64,000 nt of DNA from Vespa crabro (Eukaryota > Arthropoda > Insecta > Hymenoptera > Vespidae), in assembly GCF_910589235.1 (NCBI RefSeq), contig NC_060961.1, positions 3,858,501 through 3,922,500 of the forward strand, in the 5' to 3' direction. A program made the translations under genes and the position numbers. This document shows positions 33,477 through 45,460 of the stretch, one piece after another; the stretch's first letter is position 1; the number at the start of each line of letters is the position of its first letter. Under the pieces are notes generated by a model. That model was not told the origin of the DNA, searched no databases, and worked only from the letters and a program-made list of their open reading frames with translations.

Positions 33477-34480
33477 AAAAAAAGAAAAAAAAAAAAAAAA
33501 GAAAAAAAAACAAATTTTATAAACAATATATAAATTTTCACGATTAATCACGAAAGAATTATGAATAATACTCTAATAAATTGTAAAAGGATATTATTAT
33601 AGTGTAAGAGGGATCATTCGATTAATGGATCAATTGATATACGAATGAAAAATGATAATTCTTTTATCGGAATGACGCGATGAAGAATCGATCGACTTCC
33701 GAGTCTTCCCGTCTATATGGTTTACTTTTTTCCTTTTCTTTTCTTCTTCTTCTTTTTCTGAATCTTTAAAGGAAGGTCTTCTTGAAGGTATTCCACCGGT
33801 GTGGAACGTCGATCTGACAGTGATCGAGTACTGTCATTCGAGTCGACGGCGCATATCTTACAAGATTCTGTACGCGCCGGCAATTATGCTATCTTTGGAA
33901 TGCCTCGTATCACTCGGTTCTCGCTTTTCGCGGCAACTAACAAAAGTACTACACCGTACTTTGCTACTGGAAACGTTCTCACCAAGTATACCCGTGCGTA
34001 ACCTTAAATGATTTATTAAATCATGTTTTTAGCATATAAGGTTTCTCATTTTCTCTCTCTCTCTCTCTCTAGTCATTTGCGTATTTAACGCCTAGTACGT
34101 TAACTAGCATCATAAAATCTCGATCAGACTGTAAGCACTAAGGTAATGGTAGATAAAACGGATCGTAAAATAATAACGATCGTAACGTCTTCCTTAAGCA
34201 TTATTCGAGTATACAGAGAAAGAATATCTCTGGAAAAATATCATATCTATCGTATCGGATTAAAAAATGTTTCCCATTTTATCTCAAGAAGATTACAACT
34301 TGGAGATTAGCATCAAACAAATACGGTAGAATTACAATTGTTCCAATTAGTTGGTACTTCGCGTTATCCTACCGTACAGATCAAACGGATGTAACAAACA
34401 GGCAAAATCAACATCTTATCCGAAGTTTTATTAATTTCATTGATTGTTCAGCCGGATTGTTTGTATCGTTTTACTAGCTT
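33477..34480. other. A-rich run and unique DNA
   Basis: A-rich run at 33477-33510, a short CT repeat at 34052-34070, otherwise unique. The frame pair at 33799-34011 (+) is unrecognised. Confidence 0.5.
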
Positions 34481-34485
34481 AAACG

Positions 34486-34851
34486 TGATAGAAGATGGTA
34501 CGTTGTTCTTTAACGATGTGTAACGAGTTAAGTAAAACGAATGAACAAAAAAAAAAAAAAATGGGATTAAATTGATCGATATATATTTTTATTGGGATTA
34601 TTGGTTTTGTTATGAAAAACAGTATCGAAATTTTTCGATATCATTGATTTTTGGCGATGAAACACATGATAGAAGATGGTACGTTGTTCTTTAACGATGT
34701 GTAACGAGTTAAGTAAAACGAATGAACAAAAAAAAAAAAAAAGGAATAGGATTAAATTGATCGATATATACTTTTATTGGGATTATTGGTTTATTATAAA
34801 AAACAATATCGAAATTTTTCGATATCATTGATTTTTGGCGATGAAACACAT
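34486..34851 (+). repeat. Tandem duplication, two copies of about 181-184 bp
   Basis: Copy 1 (34486-34666) and copy 2 (34667-34851) start with TGATAGAAGATGGTACG and end with GATGAAACACAT. Differences are few: the A-run length and a short insertion after it, plus a few substitutions near TTGGTTT. Each copy holds the inverted repeat TATCGAAA-TTTCGATA. The near identity implies a recent event. Confidence 0.93.
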
Positions 34852-35304
34852 CAGTGAACTTTTTCTCTTAACTCGGCAGAGTCCATTCTAGCACATTTCC
34901 GATCGTCAAAGTTAGCGATATATTTCGTACATTTTCGCGAGCTTTCGCTCGATCGATACCATTTTCGAGAAGTCGATTTTCTACGTCGATGGAATTCAGT
35001 TTCCCGATTTGTTCGGAGTCGTAAAGCGGAAATACGAAAACGATCGAGTCTTCCCTCGGACTCTTTCAATACGTCGTCGTGAGTTTACGTTTCACCGCGA
35101 AGAATTCGCGGTATGCCCGACGCCCCCGATCGATCTCTCTCGTCGAAACTTTCTGAAACAGAAAAATTAGATATCCGTTGTCGAGAACGCCGCCGGTTTT
35201 TCTTCTTCTTCCACGTTTCGTCGTCTTCGTTCGTCCTCATCCTCCTTCATCGTGTCGCGTCGCAGTGATTCTAAGAACGGTCCTCGTTCTACGGAGAATT
35301 TCCT

Positions 35305-35371
35305 ATGCGAAATGATAGAACGACGAGGAACGAGAGGAAGACGAGAAGAAGGATAGAAGACGTGGAGGAGG

Positions 35372-35425
<54 letters not shown>

Positions 35426-35697
35426 ACGAAGCGTACAGGAAAGAACGGTTGTATGATGTATGGGAGTCTAAATCGAATTTTCGTTCGTTTGTAAACTTCG
35501 TTTGCCCGGAGAGTACAGGGCTAAAAGGATCTTCCACCCGGGGAATGAAATTTCTCTGCTATCCGGGAAAACTTAACAGGGAGGTTACATTTTCAGCTCA
35601 TTCTCCACAACTTTTTAGAGAATATATTTCGAAGCCCATCGTAGATAGTATTACGACGCTCCGGTATTATTACCGAAGGATTGCTTGTGAATTGTAG
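35305..35697 (+). CDS. Open reading frame of 130 codons spanning a GA repeat, unrecognised
   Basis: No family is recognised. It opens with a true ATG (35305-35307). Residues about 1-24 are Arg/Glu-rich, residues about 25-40 are an Arg-Glu repeat encoded by the (GA)n tract, and the last 90 residues are mixed composition with a Cys pair and a Tyr-Tyr-Tyr-Arg-Arg near the end. It stops at TAG 35695-35697. The start context is poor, there is no homology to name, and no splice signals are obvious. The GA tract lengthens the frame artificially, so chance is the likeliest explanation. Confidence 0.1.
35375..35424. repeat. (GA)n tract
   Basis: Perfect GA repeat to 35410, then GAAAGAGA to 35424. Confidence 0.95.
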
Positions 35698-35706
35698 CCT
35701 CGTTAC

Positions 35707-35709
<3 letters not shown>

Positions 35710-35742
<33 letters not shown>

Positions 35743-35750
35743 TTCTTTCT
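35710..35750. repeat. (CT)n tract
   Basis: Perfect (CT)n to about 35738. It is complementary to the GA tract 300 bp upstream. Confidence 0.95.
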
Positions 35751-36278
35751 ACTTGATTTTAAGTAAATTGACAAATCTCGATAGTTATTCGAATGAAAAA
35801 CATTTATTGAGCATTTGGCAAATCGATAAATAAATAAGATGAAAAGAAATATTCGATGATAAGAAGGTAGAGTATTTTTTATTCGTTAAATCCTTAACGT
35901 TCGAAACTTTTTCCTTTTTGTATCGTCTAAAGACGTATTCTATCGCATCGTTTCTTCCTTTCTTTTCGAGTTTATTCCAACGGTAAGAGTGGCGACGAAA
36001 AAGCTCGGAAAAGAGGATATCGTACTTCCTCCAAAACGAGTTAGCGAACGCGACTGTAAAAATGAAATTTGCGGCGCCTCCTACTAGCTGACTCGATTTA
36101 GATATTATTCCAATTTATTCGAGTCACTGTTCTTCTTGTGTGATCTCTTTTATGCAGGATAAACAAATCAATTTTGTCTATATTAAATGATGAAAATTAT
36201 TTCAATCTTTAAGATACGCGTTTATTATAATTTAAAGTATTAAATAAATGATTTTTGTAAAGAATGTGTTGATTCGAC

Positions 36279-36282
<4 letters not shown>

Positions 36283-36322
<40 letters not shown>
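36283..36322. repeat. (TA)n tract
   Basis: About 20 TA units. Confidence 0.95.
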
Positions 36323-36326
<4 letters not shown>

Positions 36327-36371
36327 TACGAATAATAATGAATTACATGAAACGGGTCTCGTATTATAGTG

Positions 36372-36443
36372 TGTCATTTTATCTTTTAAAGAAGGCGTAA
36401 AGAAGGCGTAAAGAAGGCGTGAAGGAGTACGCATAAAATGACA
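36372..36443. repeat. Hairpin enclosing three 11-bp tandem repeats
   Basis: Arms TGTCATTTTAT (36372-36382) and ATAAAATGACA (36433-36443) are perfect inverted repeats of 11 bp. The 50-nt interior contains AAAGAAGGCGT three times in tandem (36388-36420), then a degenerate fourth copy (GAAGGAGTACG). Confidence 0.9.
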
Positions 36444-36975
36444 AACTTTTAATTAGATTTCAGAATATGTAAACAAATGTTTTTACATGATCGATAGTTT
36501 ATCTTGGCGGTCTCGACAAGTTCAGAGTTGCAAATTTACTGTACTTCGCGTTGAGAGTAATACAAGCGAGTGGCGAACGAAGATTACGAGAATGACAAAT
36601 ATTTGAGCCACGCTTTTCGTACGATAAAGCGATCTACATTGGTACAACTTATGATGGCGGTCAAACTTTTCATTATTTTTGATACAATTATGTTAGACGG
36701 ACGAGAAAATCAAAAAAGGATTCGTAAACTTCGGACTTGTATATTTTTTCTTTCTACCTTTCTTTGTTATTGTTTTATCTTTTTTTTCCTTTTTTTTTTT
36801 TTTTTCTTTTCATTTTATATCATATTTCATTCTTTTATTTCTCTTTCTCTCCTTTTATTTTTCTTTTTCAGAATGGAGAACGTCCCCTTTAGAAAATAAG
36901 AAGAAGAATGTTGTATGTAACGTATGTATGTACCTATGGAAGATTTTGTCTTATATACTCGAAGTTGGGGGATGT
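36444..36975. other. Unique DNA with T-rich run
   Basis: T-rich run at about 36779-36811. The + frame 36570-36899 is open for 109 codons, but its second half is translated T-rich DNA and nothing is recognised in the first half. Confidence 0.5.
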
Positions 36976-36978
36976 AAA

Positions 36979-37030
36979 AGAGAAAGAGAGAAAGAGAGAG
37001 AGAGAGAGGGAGGGAAAGAGAGAGAAAAAG
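36979..37030. repeat. GA-rich tract
   Basis: Interrupted GA repeat with GGGAGGGA. Confidence 0.93.
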
Positions 37031-37217
37031 GACAGGGAGACGAGAGACTTCGGCCAACAAATTTCATTTCCAATAAGTGCCTGTGGTCGGCCACTGTCAA
37101 TCTTTATGGGATTTCGCGGTCGATGGAGATAATTTAGAACTGCGCTGGTACGCGTTCTCATGCTGCAAGATTTATCGTTCGCATTATTATAACCGAGCAT
37201 GAGTTGACCCGTCGAGA

Positions 37218-37226
37218 AAAAAAAAA

Positions 37227-37273
<47 letters not shown>

Positions 37274-37275
37274 AG
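37218..37275. repeat. Poly-A plus (GA)n
   Basis: A run followed by GA repeat, pure at about 37236-37268. Confidence 0.95.
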
Positions 37276-37279
37276 GAAA

Positions 37280-39990
37280 TGGTGTTAAGCAACGCACAGA
37301 CACCACGAATGACAAAGTACCGAGTTGCCAGAGATGTCCTCCTTAATAGGAAGAGGATTATATCTATGGAAAACAGAACGCCGTTTTCTATTAAAACTCC
37401 GTATTTAAAGCAACTATACAATGAAAACGCTCGGTATCGCAAACACGAAAAATGAAAGAAAAACTTTCTACTAGCCGGATGCGATTATTAATTACAAAAG
37501 TAGTTAGCAGTTACTGCCTGCGAATTTATCTCATTTCGAGATATACCGACTTATCTTCTTGCATTCGTTGTCACCTAAATTCAAACTAATATTTATATAA
37601 AAAATAAAATATAATAAAGTATTTCAAATGAAATATTTTTTAGGAAGAGTAAAAAAAATCGTAAAAGTAATAATAAGAATTTGAAATTTAATTGATATTG
37701 ATAGATATCGTTTATATTAAGTACTTAATAATACTTATCAAGGATCTTTGTAAAAAAAAAAAAAAAAAAAAAAAAAGCGAACGTTTAGTATTGACTTTAT
37801 CAAAGAGAAATTAGGACATTCAGTGATTTTGGATGATCGTTCCAATTGCCAATGAGGAAAGAATAGGGGGAGGATTAAGAAGGAGGGTAAAGGGAAAGGT
37901 AGAGAAAGGGTCAAACGGTACACGGGTCTCTCTCCGCGAATGCTTCCGTTATAAATTTTCGGGAAAGTGTAACGGAAGCGATTTGCAGTATGCGGCGAGC
38001 TACCCGGAGGTAGTTACGATCCGTTGCCAATAGCTAATGCGTCGATGGCGTGCAAATCGGCATAGACGGAGTATAATTCAGTTGATTCTAAGTTGCCACG
38101 CGGGCTGAGATCGATCGGAGAATCTCTGCATAGCCTCTACGTAGACTATGTTATTCGAGTACACTTAACCGAATCGTTTTGCAAATTGCTCTTTGCTTTT
38201 CCAAATGAGACCAAAAACGGTACACTATAATGATTTAGAAACAAATTAAATTAAAGAAAAATAATATTTTTCAATTTAATTTTGGCTGTTCATAGATTTT
38301 TATTTCTTTTTTCTCTTTTCTTTTTTTTTTTTTTTTTCTTTCTTTCTCATTGAGCACGCTCAGAAAATTTTTCAAACACATTGAAAGGTTTTATTAATTT
38401 TTTCGTTCCGTGAATTTTTTTTTAGGTCCTCGACAATGTTATTTTGCCCTATAAAATTCATTTCTTCAACAAGATAAACTTGTATTTATTTTTATTTTTA
38501 AGAAACGAAAAAAGAGATATTAAGAATTCGTTCGATCATACGGAAAAATGTGTCGTAACATTGAAAATTGTTAACTATCATTCATAAACTACTAATCAGC
38601 TACGAAATGGCGTTCATCGGTAAACACGGAGCAAACAGATCGATGGACAGAAACAATAGAGCGAGAATAAGCTCGAACGGAGGACACATACCTATGGAGA
38701 TCCGTACACAGTTGATGTTCGTATGAAAGCATTCGCATGAACGCAAGTGAGTAAATGTATTGAGTGTTTGACAAGTTCAGTTCGCCGATACTGATGCCAT
38801 ATGTAAAATACAAATTTATAATAGACGTTTTAATACTCTTTAGATACATTTAATGTATATAAATTTTCTTCGTACTTTACGTTTACTTTTACTTTCTCTT
38901 CTTTAACAATCGATTCCGTTTACACGAAATATTTTTTATCTGAAGAAATTCGTGAGTTATTCGAGTACTATAATTTACGTAGTTACATGTAATTAACTCT
39001 AGCTCTCTTAAGAACTCGAAAATCTATGAATCAATTATAAGATACAATTTATGTACGTTAGATATCATTACGCGGACGTAGTAGTCAAACAATGTTACAA
39101 AACATAGGGGAAGTAGGATCAACCCAATTACATTTAACTAGCTCGTGTTGGTATTTAAATGACCTGCTTCACCTACCCGAAGTGGCCGTTTAAATCTGGC
39201 ATTTAACTTCATTCGTGTAATTACTCGAAAAGTAAACATCTCGGTTAAATCTGCGGAGCATGAAAAGCCACATAAATTGTATCTTCTTTACAATCGTATA
39301 GTATCAACTGCACTCATTCATCTTTAATTCGATTCTATGAAACGGTGAGTTCTTTAAATATTAATATCTTATTTTAACAAACAAACGTTTATTTTCAATA
39401 AATAATTAATTAAGATGTTATTTCACAAATGTCTGTAAATCTGTACTGAATTATATCGAGAAAAGTGAAATTAAATTTTAGCGTCGTATTTTCTAAAGAA
39501 GTATACTTTCAGTAGAAAAATAGAACCGAGCGAGCCCCATTTCTCATCCTTAAGAAGTCTGACGTACTAGTCATGGGACGATTACGAAATTTTTCTCTTT
39601 TATCTTTTGGTACGGACGGTAATAGAAAATTTTTCTTTTTCGTTGTTACGGAGGGTTTTTATCGGAGAAAGAGGACGAGCGAAAAAACATGGAAAACGAT
39701 AGTAACCGATTGATAGATCAAAAGAGAAAGGATCAAAAAGGAAGAGAGTACATGGCATACAGAACGCTTTCCACGCGAGATAATGGCGACGCGAATGCAT
39801 CGGCATCGATTTTCAATGAACGCTTGGCTCCGCTTTTAAGGTTAACAAGCTACTACGTCGTAACGTAGAGATCTTTCGAAGAATCGATATGAATAGTTTT
39901 CGTCGAGTTTCCTCGACGGAAACGAAAGAAAAAGTGAAAAGAAACAAATTTTATTGAACTACGAACAAAGCTCAGATAATACAAAATTAA
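37280..39990. other. Long unique AT-rich stretch
   Basis: Over 2.7 kb with only homopolymer runs: A23-24 at about 37753-37776 and a T-rich run at 38311-38347. Open frames (37833-38033, 38592-38849, 39600-39806) are short and unrecognised. No gene is called. Confidence 0.6.
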
Positions 39991-40380
39991 AATGACCAGT
40001 TAAAAGTACATAAAATATTATTATCTGAGAATAGTGGTAATAGGTAGAGGGTGGGGATATTGCGGGGGAGTGCGGGGAAGATTGTTAAGTATGGAGTAAA
40101 AACTTTTCTCATTTCTCGTGATATCATTTTACAATCGAATGCTCTAGGCAACTTGAACGAACGCTCGTTTGAACGCCGGCATTCGAACTTTTTAGGAGTC
40201 CAAACAAGCGTACTCCTTGGAGGAATTTTAAGTTCATGTTGCATCTTCGATCGCTCGGTTTTATTCTTACGATAGATACCAATGTAAGTAGATATATATG
40301 TATGGTATGTATGTAAGTAAATCAAGAACGAATTATAAGCAAATCTTGATCAAAGAAAATAATTTTTATTACTGTTAAAT
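39991..40380. other. Unique stretch
   Basis: Open on both strands for about 75-110 codons but without motifs. A G-rich segment (GGGTGGGGATATTGCGGGGG) lies at about 40050-40069. Confidence 0.45.
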
Positions 40381-40474
40381 AATAATAATAATAAAAAAAA
40401 AAAAAAAAAAAAAAGAAATGTCAAAAGGGATGAAAACAAAGAGTGAAAACGTAGATCTATCGTACCTACATACA

Positions 40475-40508
<34 letters not shown>

Positions 40509-40511
40509 CAT
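40381..40511. repeat. (AAT)n, poly-A and (CATA)n
   Basis: AAT units (40381-40392), a 22-base A run (40393-40414) and a (CATA)n array at about 40464-40505. Confidence 0.94.
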
Positions 40512-40762
40512 AAATCCAGCGGTTTTTAGTCAATGTATGTATATGATATAGTGTACTCAAACTCGATGATGTAGGGTGAAAAGAAGAAAGATAAAGAAAT
40601 ATCGTCGGATCGGCGTATTGTATTGTCCGATCTTGTAACGAGCGACACGCGATACGAGATAAAAAGCAAACGAATTTTAACGTGTAGTCGACATTTATCA
40701 GCTGTCATTCGGAACACGTAAATACATAGGACAGGGATCGAAGAGTGTAGTTCGAAACATGT

Positions 40763-40787
40763 GTATATATATATATATATATATATG
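40763..40787. repeat. (TA)n tract
   Basis: About 12 TA units. Confidence 0.93.
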
Positions 40788-41540
40788 TTTTTGTATGCGA
40801 GCCTGGCATATGTATCCTTGTATGCGTGCCGAGTTTCGTCAGTTTTTCCAGCAACACGACAAAACGCAACATGCGAGCGATACAACATCCTCGCTTTTCC
40901 TGTTCGCGACGAGCAATATTAAGCGCGTGCATTCAGCCACGAAGTAATTATATGCGTTTCCACCGTATCGCCATTCGGTAGCGCGTGTTCCTCGTTAATC
41001 TATTTTCATGCACTATCGTTTTGGCACGCGTATTAACTCATTAGTTGGATTTCGAAGAAACGTTAATACATAGATCATCGCTGTCGATTCATATTTCCTT
41101 TTATGATTTAATAAAGTTTTTGATCATTTTGGCAAATAATGAAATTGAATCTAATATATCTTTATTATATAGAAAGGACTTGATAATAAGATGCTCATAT
41201 AACCGAATAGAAATGATATTTAATTAAGATCGATCGATATTATTTATCAAATTAGCAAATTATAATCTAATATTTTAATTCGTTTTTTTTTCTTTTTTTT
41301 TTTCTTTCTTTTTTTTTTTTTTTAATTTTTCTACGAATGCGTATGCCAAAATTTCTCTTTTTCGTATGACGAAGAAAATATTCGAGTGTTCTTTGGCATT
41401 TGGGTTCCGCGAAAACACAAATTCAGCACAAAAAGGCGATGCACTCTATGGTGCCTCTAGTTTTGCCAGGATTTCCCACGTGTCACCGGGCCACTCTATT
41501 CTCTGGCAACGAGAAGGCGCTTCTCTTTCATTTTATTTCA
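40788..41540. other. Unique stretch with T-rich run
   Basis: CpG-containing at 40800-41020, T-rich at 41284-41323. No gene is visible. Confidence 0.5.
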
Positions 41541-41560
41541 ACCTTTTGTACGAGGACAAC

Positions 41561-41564
41561 GACT

Positions 41565-41640
<76 letters not shown>

Positions 41641-41660
41641 TTACTATTACTACTACTATA
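41561..41660. repeat. (GAC)11 - (TAC)13 compound trinucleotide repeat
   Basis: GAC units at 41567-41599 switch abruptly to TAC units from 41600 (13 perfect, then mixed TAC/TAT to about 41659). In one frame it would encode poly-Asp then poly-Tyr, in another poly-Thr. The surrounding frames are not recognised as genes. Confidence 0.96.
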
Positions 41661-42009
41661 GCAGAGTAGCACGAAACGACAAACCTGCCGTCTTTCTATC
41701 TTTCTCTTTTTCTTTCTTTTTATCTATCTATCTCCCTTTTCTTTTCCTTCTTATCTCTCGTTCTTTCGTCGCTGGATGCTGTTCAGGTCCAATTCGAGAG
41801 ACGCGACACGACTTCGACATTTCCCCGGGGGATGAATGCCGACTGAGTCGATCACTGATTTCGGTAAATCAGAAGCATCCGTATATGTCAGATGCGCAAA
41901 TCCACACCCTTTGACGTGCGTTACAACGCAGCAGTTGTCTATATTACATCAAAGTATACTGTATGCTCAGCTTAAATTATCAAACGAATTGTCGAATAAT
42001 TCGTACTTG
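41661..42009. other. Unique stretch
   Basis: CT/TTTC-rich at 41695-41745, then unique CpG-containing DNA. Nothing recognisable. Confidence 0.5.

Positions 42010-42038
<29 letters not shown>
42010..42038. repeat. Poly-T run (29)
   Basis: Uninterrupted T homopolymer. Confidence 0.95.
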
Positions 42039-42042
<4 letters not shown>

Positions 42043-42770
42043 AAACAAATTAATAATATTTATAATGATAAAATTTTTAAACAGCCAGAGAAATAATCAT
42101 GAATATATTTGTATAAATTTTTGAAACTTTAATTTTGAATGATTTCAATTTAAAACGGCAGAACGTAATTCTTAATAATAGAAAATCTTCTTGAAGATGG
42201 TGCATCTTTAAATGATTCATTATTATAATGAAACTTTTTAAATTATCTCTACGTAGTTATTGTTCTTACATCTTTTTCAAATATTATAAATATTTTATGG
42301 GACGTTTTTGCAATCACTTTCTGAAGTTCATGAATTGAATTTAAATTTGTAAAATGAACAAGCCCGATTTAGGTTCAATTTTTGGTCTCGATTTAAACAA
42401 AATTCCAAATCATCGAAAAAGAATGTAAACTAATTATAAATTATAGAGTATCAATTGATTAACTCTTATCTGTTTCTCATAATGATTCTTTGTAAACGAT
42501 TACAAGATAAAATAAATTATTATAACGGGATTCTATTTAAAATTCTATCACGTGATTTTTCTTTCTTTTCTTTTTTCTTTCAATAAACTTATACAACAAT
42601 TGTATTTCGTAAATAAAAATATAAAACAAAAATATATATATATATATTTTTATTATATGTATATCTATTTTCTATTTGGCATTAGAAATTATCGGCGTGT
42701 ATAGTTCTATAGAAGCGTATCGCATAGAAAGTATCTATATAGATACGAGCTAGAATTCGAAAGCCTATCC
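42039..42770. other. Very AT-rich unique stretch
   Basis: No gene or structure is seen beyond a short (TA)n at about 42631-42648. Confidence 0.6.
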
Positions 42771-43002
42771 TTTGAATTTCAGTAACGCGCGCTTATGGAC
42801 GTTGTCCACTTTGATGTTCGGGCCGATGCCGTAGGATTGTTCGGACCGAGCCGTTGGATTTCCACAAAGTAAATGTCGGCGGCAGCTGAGTGCGAGCCGG
42901 CCCGTTGGAATTCTCTGCGAAATCGTTGACCACGTAATCGCAGTCGACCCGTACGCGCCGTGAGAGCCTGCCACGTTTACGCCGACCCGTACGCATGCAC
43001 AA
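42765..43002 (-). pseudogene. Coding-like minus-strand block with frame switch, unrecognised
   Basis: This GC-richer island is open on the minus strand in two overlapping frames (43002-42793 and 42974-42765). The upstream part of one frame (about VDCDYVVNDFAENSNG onward) and the downstream part of the other (about SYGIGPNIKVDNVHKRA) look like ordinary protein sequence, as if a single indel near 42850 separated them. No homology can be named and no splice signals were found. CGACCCGTACGC occurs twice (42945-42956 and 42983-42994). It may be a decayed exon or chance. Confidence 0.12.
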
Positions 43003-43019
43003 GGCTATCGTTTGTCAGG

Positions 43020-43555
43020 AAGATTAATTTCTGTCTCTATCTTGGTGGCATCCCATGTACGAAAGACAGCCGTCTAATACTCTTCCATATATGAGTTTGC
43101 AAATATTAAAGATTGAATGTAAAAAAAAAAAAAAACAAAAAAAAGAATGAGAAGAAAGACCTATTTTTATTTTGATTAAAAGTATATGATAAAGTTAGTC
43201 CGATTAATTATGAATGAAATTAATTTTTACATTGTTACCTTCATTCCGATCGATTGTAATAGAATATTCGATATTAAATGTAATATAAACGAAGTTAACG
43301 ATGTTAGCTATATATTAATATCTATTATCTAAAGTAAATTTACTTAATAAGAATTAAGAGTAAGATTATGAGTGTTAGAAATAATCATATCGTTAACGAG
43401 GAAGAGAGTGAATTTTATTAGTAATAATTTATTTGGATAGATCAGAGATTATTTATTTTCTTTTTCTTTTTTTTTTTTTTTTTTCTTTTTTGTTTTAGGT
43501 CAACTGAAGTTTCTCGCAAAAAGATCTTATCACAAATCATAGATGAAAAGATAAA
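43020..43555. other. AT-rich unique stretch
   Basis: A run at about 43121-43144 and a T-rich run at 43463-43496. Otherwise nothing is seen. Confidence 0.6.
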
Positions 43556-43564
43556 AAGAGAGAA

Positions 43565-43600
<36 letters not shown>

Positions 43601-43612
43601 TGTGTGTGAATG
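43556..43612. repeat. (GA)n with short (GT)n
   Basis: GA repeat (about 43558-43600) ending in GTGTGTG. Confidence 0.94.
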
Positions 43613-43926
43613 AGATAGAGAAATATTAAAGCGTAACGAGTTACAAATACTACAGCGGTGAAAAATTAAAAGCTTTTTGCATGCTTCGATTGTTAGTCTT
43701 TGTTGGTCTCACATTGTATAACAATATTTTAAATTTTTTAACGAGTGTATATATTTAAACGATATGGTAACCCAATTGTATGCGATGCAAAGTATGAAAC
43801 TTCTCTGGTATCTTTAAATACAGTGAAGCTTTTCCAATACATTTTTTTTTTGGTCGTTCGTGCAGGATACAGAATTTAGCAATATATTTCGTTCGAAATT
43901 AAATCGCACATTTGTATGTACGAGAT

Positions 43927-43927
<1 letters not shown>

Positions 43928-43988
<61 letters not shown>
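43928..43988. repeat. (CA)n then (TA)n
   Basis: CA repeat (about 43938-43957) passing directly into TA repeat (43958-43987). Confidence 0.95.
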
Positions 43989-43989
<1 letters not shown>

Positions 43990-44584
43990 TAAACGCCTAC
44001 GTGCGTTTGAACTATAATCGTAAAAAATTTATCCGTCTCGCGTTCTATCGAAAAAAGTTTACAACGATTGCGAAAATATCGGATGGTAAACAAGCGTTTG
44101 AGTAGAGGTGGATCGACGCGAAGAACAATACGAATAGATTTTTGTTCAGTTTTTTTTTCTTTTTGCCTATTTTTTTTTCCCCCTTTTTTCTATTGCCGTT
44201 GGATTAATTTTATCGTCAGTAACGAATTTTCTGAAACTTACACCGGATTTTCGAGATTTATTAAATATCATTGCTTCACGAAACCGCGTTTAACGTGAAG
44301 ATTAACACATTAAAAATGTTATTTAATCGATCTCGTTATAGGTCAATCGGTTTTTTTCTTTTTCTTTTTCCTTTTTTCTTTTCTTCTTTTTTCTTCCTTT
44401 TATCATTTATTTCAAAGCAGGATTTATTGAAATTTTGGACTCGATATAAAAGAGAAAACTATAAAAATATATGATATAAAATTGTCGTACGGTTAATAAA
44501 AAATTATATCTCGTAATGATAATAGATAATACATTTTAATTGAAGTTACTAAATTGAACTATAAACATTTTTACGTTATTATTT
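43989..44584. other. AT-rich unique stretch with T-rich runs
   Basis: T-rich at about 44149-44190 and 44349-44400. No gene is visible. Confidence 0.55.
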
Positions 44585-44863
44585 TTAAGATGAATAAAAT
44601 TTGAACGATTTGAACGTCGAAATGAAAACGATTCGATTCAACGTATTTATATATATTAGTCTTCTTATAAATATCCAGCATTTGTGATCTTCGATAGAAA
44701 GGACATTGTAAAAAGCATCCGTCATTATCTTTCTGTCTTGAAGGCACTCAATAACGGGAGAATTCCACGGTGACTGTTCCTTCATCGCCGGCACAGCCTC
44801 ATTAATCTTAATAATCACCTTATCGAGCTCATCCGGACTCCCACGTAGATGTATACCTATAAA
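44585..44863 (-). CDS. Coding-like minus-strand segment, unrecognised
   Basis: Open for 92 codons from just after a TGA (44864-44866) to a stop at 44585-44587. The middle reads as mixed, globular-looking protein: acidic SPDELDKV, then MKEQSPWNSPVIECLQD, then AFYNVLSIEDHKCW. A possible acceptor (TTTATAG) precedes it, but with no pyrimidine tract, and no good donor follows. The family is not recognised. The final 20 codons look like AT-rich non-coding sequence. It could be an exon of a minus-strand gene with the other minus-strand blocks at 42.8-48.1 kb, or chance. Confidence 0.15.
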   Translation of the reverse strand, partial: FIGIHLRGSPDELDKVIIKINEAVPAMKEQSPWNSPVIECLQDRKIMTDAFYNVLSIEDHKCWIFIRRLIYINTLNRIVFISTFKSFKFYSS

Positions 44864-45445
44864 TCATCGACGCAAGTATTATACCGGGTACGTCGAATCG
44901 TTGCTTAAATCATTAACGCATATAGAAAATAATAACGGCTTCGAGGAAGGACGACAAGAGGTAGCTCATTATAGTACGGTTGTCACGTAAACAGAGCGTC
45001 ATTACGGATCGATCGTTTATAAAGATCGCGTAAGATCGATGTCGATGAGAAAGAAAGAAAGGAAAAAAAAAAATAAATAAACAAAAAGAAAAAAGAAAAA
45101 GAAAGAAAAGAAGATTTTCTCTTGAGTATAAGAAAAAAAAATAAAAAACGTTTTGAACCTTATCCTTGGGGATAAGTAATTTTCATCTTATACTATTTTC
45201 TTTGTCGTTTCATTATTAAAAAGGTAAGGGTGGTTGCATGGAAAATATAATAAAAATGACGTAATAAAAATTTACGATGTATTCACTTGAACGATTAAAA
45301 TGTTGTTTTCTCGTTAAAAAATATTATTGAATATTTTCAATGATAAATAATTATGGTTTTTCAATTTGACAAAAATAAAAAATAAAAGAGTAAAGTTTGT
45401 TTATCTCGTGGTAAAGAAGGCGGCGCTTAATGGACTCGTCCTTCC
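44864..45445. other. AT-rich unique stretch
   Basis: A/G-rich segment at about 45055-45150. Nothing else is recognised. Confidence 0.55.
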
Positions 45446-45460
45446 ATTGTGACTTTAGAA

